Positions 62,735 to 64,000 of a stretch of 64,000 nt of DNA are shown one piece after another. The stretch lies in contig NC_041716.1 of assembly GCF_900700375.1 (NCBI RefSeq), positions 13,242,306 to 13,306,305 on the forward strand, given 5' to 3'. Under the pieces are notes generated by a model. The model was not told the DNA's origin, made no database searches, and was given only the letters and a program-made list of their open reading frames with translations. This DNA is from Denticeps clupeoides (taxonomy: Eukaryota; Chordata; Actinopteri; Clupeiformes; Denticipitidae). The translations under genes and the position numbers were made by a program. Numbering within the stretch: the stretch's first letter is position 1; the number at the start of each line of letters is the position of its first letter.

Positions 62735-63360
62735 CCAAGTGATGATGCTGGCTGCCATGGCTAAAATAAGACGCTGTGTGATCATGGATGTAGCCTCGGA
62801 CTCTACTGCAGATGCGGACATCTGATCTCAGCCGCGGGTAAAAGGAGGCAATCGAATCAAAATTGTTTTTTTTTTTTTTGGAATCCTGCTTTTAATTTGA
62901 TCAACTGGATGACCGGAGGATGCAGAGACAGAGACTCTGGCACAATCACGAGTGCGTGGATTTATAATTAAATGCCCCATAAATGAATCATGGAGCTGCC
63001 GCTTTCCCGGACGTAAGGAAAACGGGCAGGCCGGGACGCGTCTGGACCCGAACCCGGAGGTTCCGCGCTGAGACGAGAGATCCCGCCAGCACCCTCCCCA
63101 GCACCCACGGCGGGTCAGCAGCGAGCCGCCGCAGAGCCGGATGGGGGTGCGCTGACGGCGGAAAAAGAGGTGGGAGAACGAGAGCGAGAACCAGGCCGCC
63201 CCATGCGCCGTCCGGACGACGAGCTCACGGCCGAGGGCGGCGCGCACTGAGGGCGCGTCCATGAGCGGCTCCTCCCGGGACGGAGCGCCGAAGCGGATCC
63301 GTTGAGAAGACGCGGGGAGGGAGACGAGGACGGAGGACTTTTTTTTCTTTTTTCTTTTTC
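61936..63360. other. tmem240 upstream region
   Basis: AT-rich to about 62430, then a GT run (62449-62481), a TC/AC run (62673-62735), and from about 62830 a GC-rich stretch that is the probable tmem240 promoter and 5' UTR. Long open frames on both strands at 62828-63366 look like GC-driven noise. Confidence 0.6.
63261..63305 (+). promoter_or_regulatory. 14-codon uORF before tmem240
   Basis: An ATG at 63261 opens a 14-residue frame (MSGSSRDGAPKRIR) closing at TGA 63303-63305, 55 bases before the tmem240 start. Its presence in the mRNA depends on the transcription start, which is not known. Confidence 0.45.
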
Positions 63361-63780
<420 letters not shown>

Positions 63781-63791
63781 TAAAAGCACCG

Positions 63792-63796
<5 letters not shown>

Positions 63797-63830
<34 letters not shown>
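63797..63830. repeat. (AC)n microsatellite in tmem240 intron 2
   Basis: About 16 AC units beginning 18 bases after the exon 2 donor of tmem240. Confidence 0.92.
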
Positions 63831-63833
<3 letters not shown>

Positions 63834-64000
63834 GCAGGCGGCTCGGTAAAAGCGCGGAATCGGCCCTGACGGTGGAGACGCCGGCGCGGCGCGGCCCGGA
63901 CCGCGAACAGCGACCGGTGCTGAAACGCACATGGAGGGAATCCGGGCTGCAGCGTTATCACACGGAACAATCATATTATTATCGTTATAGAGCTTGTCCG

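Overview
The window is vertebrate nuclear DNA, and the gene set and repeats point to a ray-finned (teleost) fish: fish-type toll-like receptor 9, many Tc1-like transposons, two tRNA-derived SINE families with fish-style tails, and dense CA/GT microsatellites. The SINE whose head reads GGTGGCCTAGWGGTTAAGG made me think of an otocephalan or clupeiform fish, but that is memory and not proof.

Nine protein-coding genes were resolved, and for eight of them I could write exon chains whose splice phases close exactly. From left to right: tlr9 (minus, 1837-4992); apeh, acylaminoacyl-peptide hydrolase (minus, 23 coding exons, 5997-12850, 728 aa); capzb, F-actin capping protein beta (minus, 15503-20451, with both the beta1 and beta2 C-terminal exons); micos10 (plus, 22991-25064, 76 aa); htr6, serotonin receptor 6 (plus, 27147-32109, 452 aa); tmco4 (minus, 14 exons, 32551-39504, 697 aa); vwa1/WARP (plus, 47756 to about 54156); otud3 deubiquitinase (minus, 55694-57749, with a non-coding first exon near 58.3 kb); and the first two coding exons of tmem240 (plus, from 63361), which runs off the right edge.

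The genes do not form a pathway. In human, tlr9 and apeh lie on 3p21; capzb, micos10, htr6, tmco4 and otud3 lie in 1p36.13; vwa1 and tmem240 lie in 1p36.33. The window therefore carries a junction between two blocks (at 12.9-15.5 kb), and vwa1 sits inside the tmco4-otud3 interval, where human has RNF186.

The rest is introns, intergenic DNA and transposon debris: an internally deleted Tc1-like family in three copies (one whole, in micos10 intron 1), a 1.0 kb Tc1-like element in htr6 intron 2, a foldback MITE just inside vwa1 intron 4, a nested pile of Tc1 and LTR insertions at 59.2-61.9 kb, two solo-LTR-like elements, and about a dozen SINE copies. I found no RNA genes, CRISPR array or operon-like system, and nothing I would call a new biological system. 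The best leads are a third FN3 module in vwa1, short uORFs before htr6, vwa1 and tmem240, a 19-T homopolymer acting as the pyrimidine tract of the capzb beta2 exon, and the synteny breaks.
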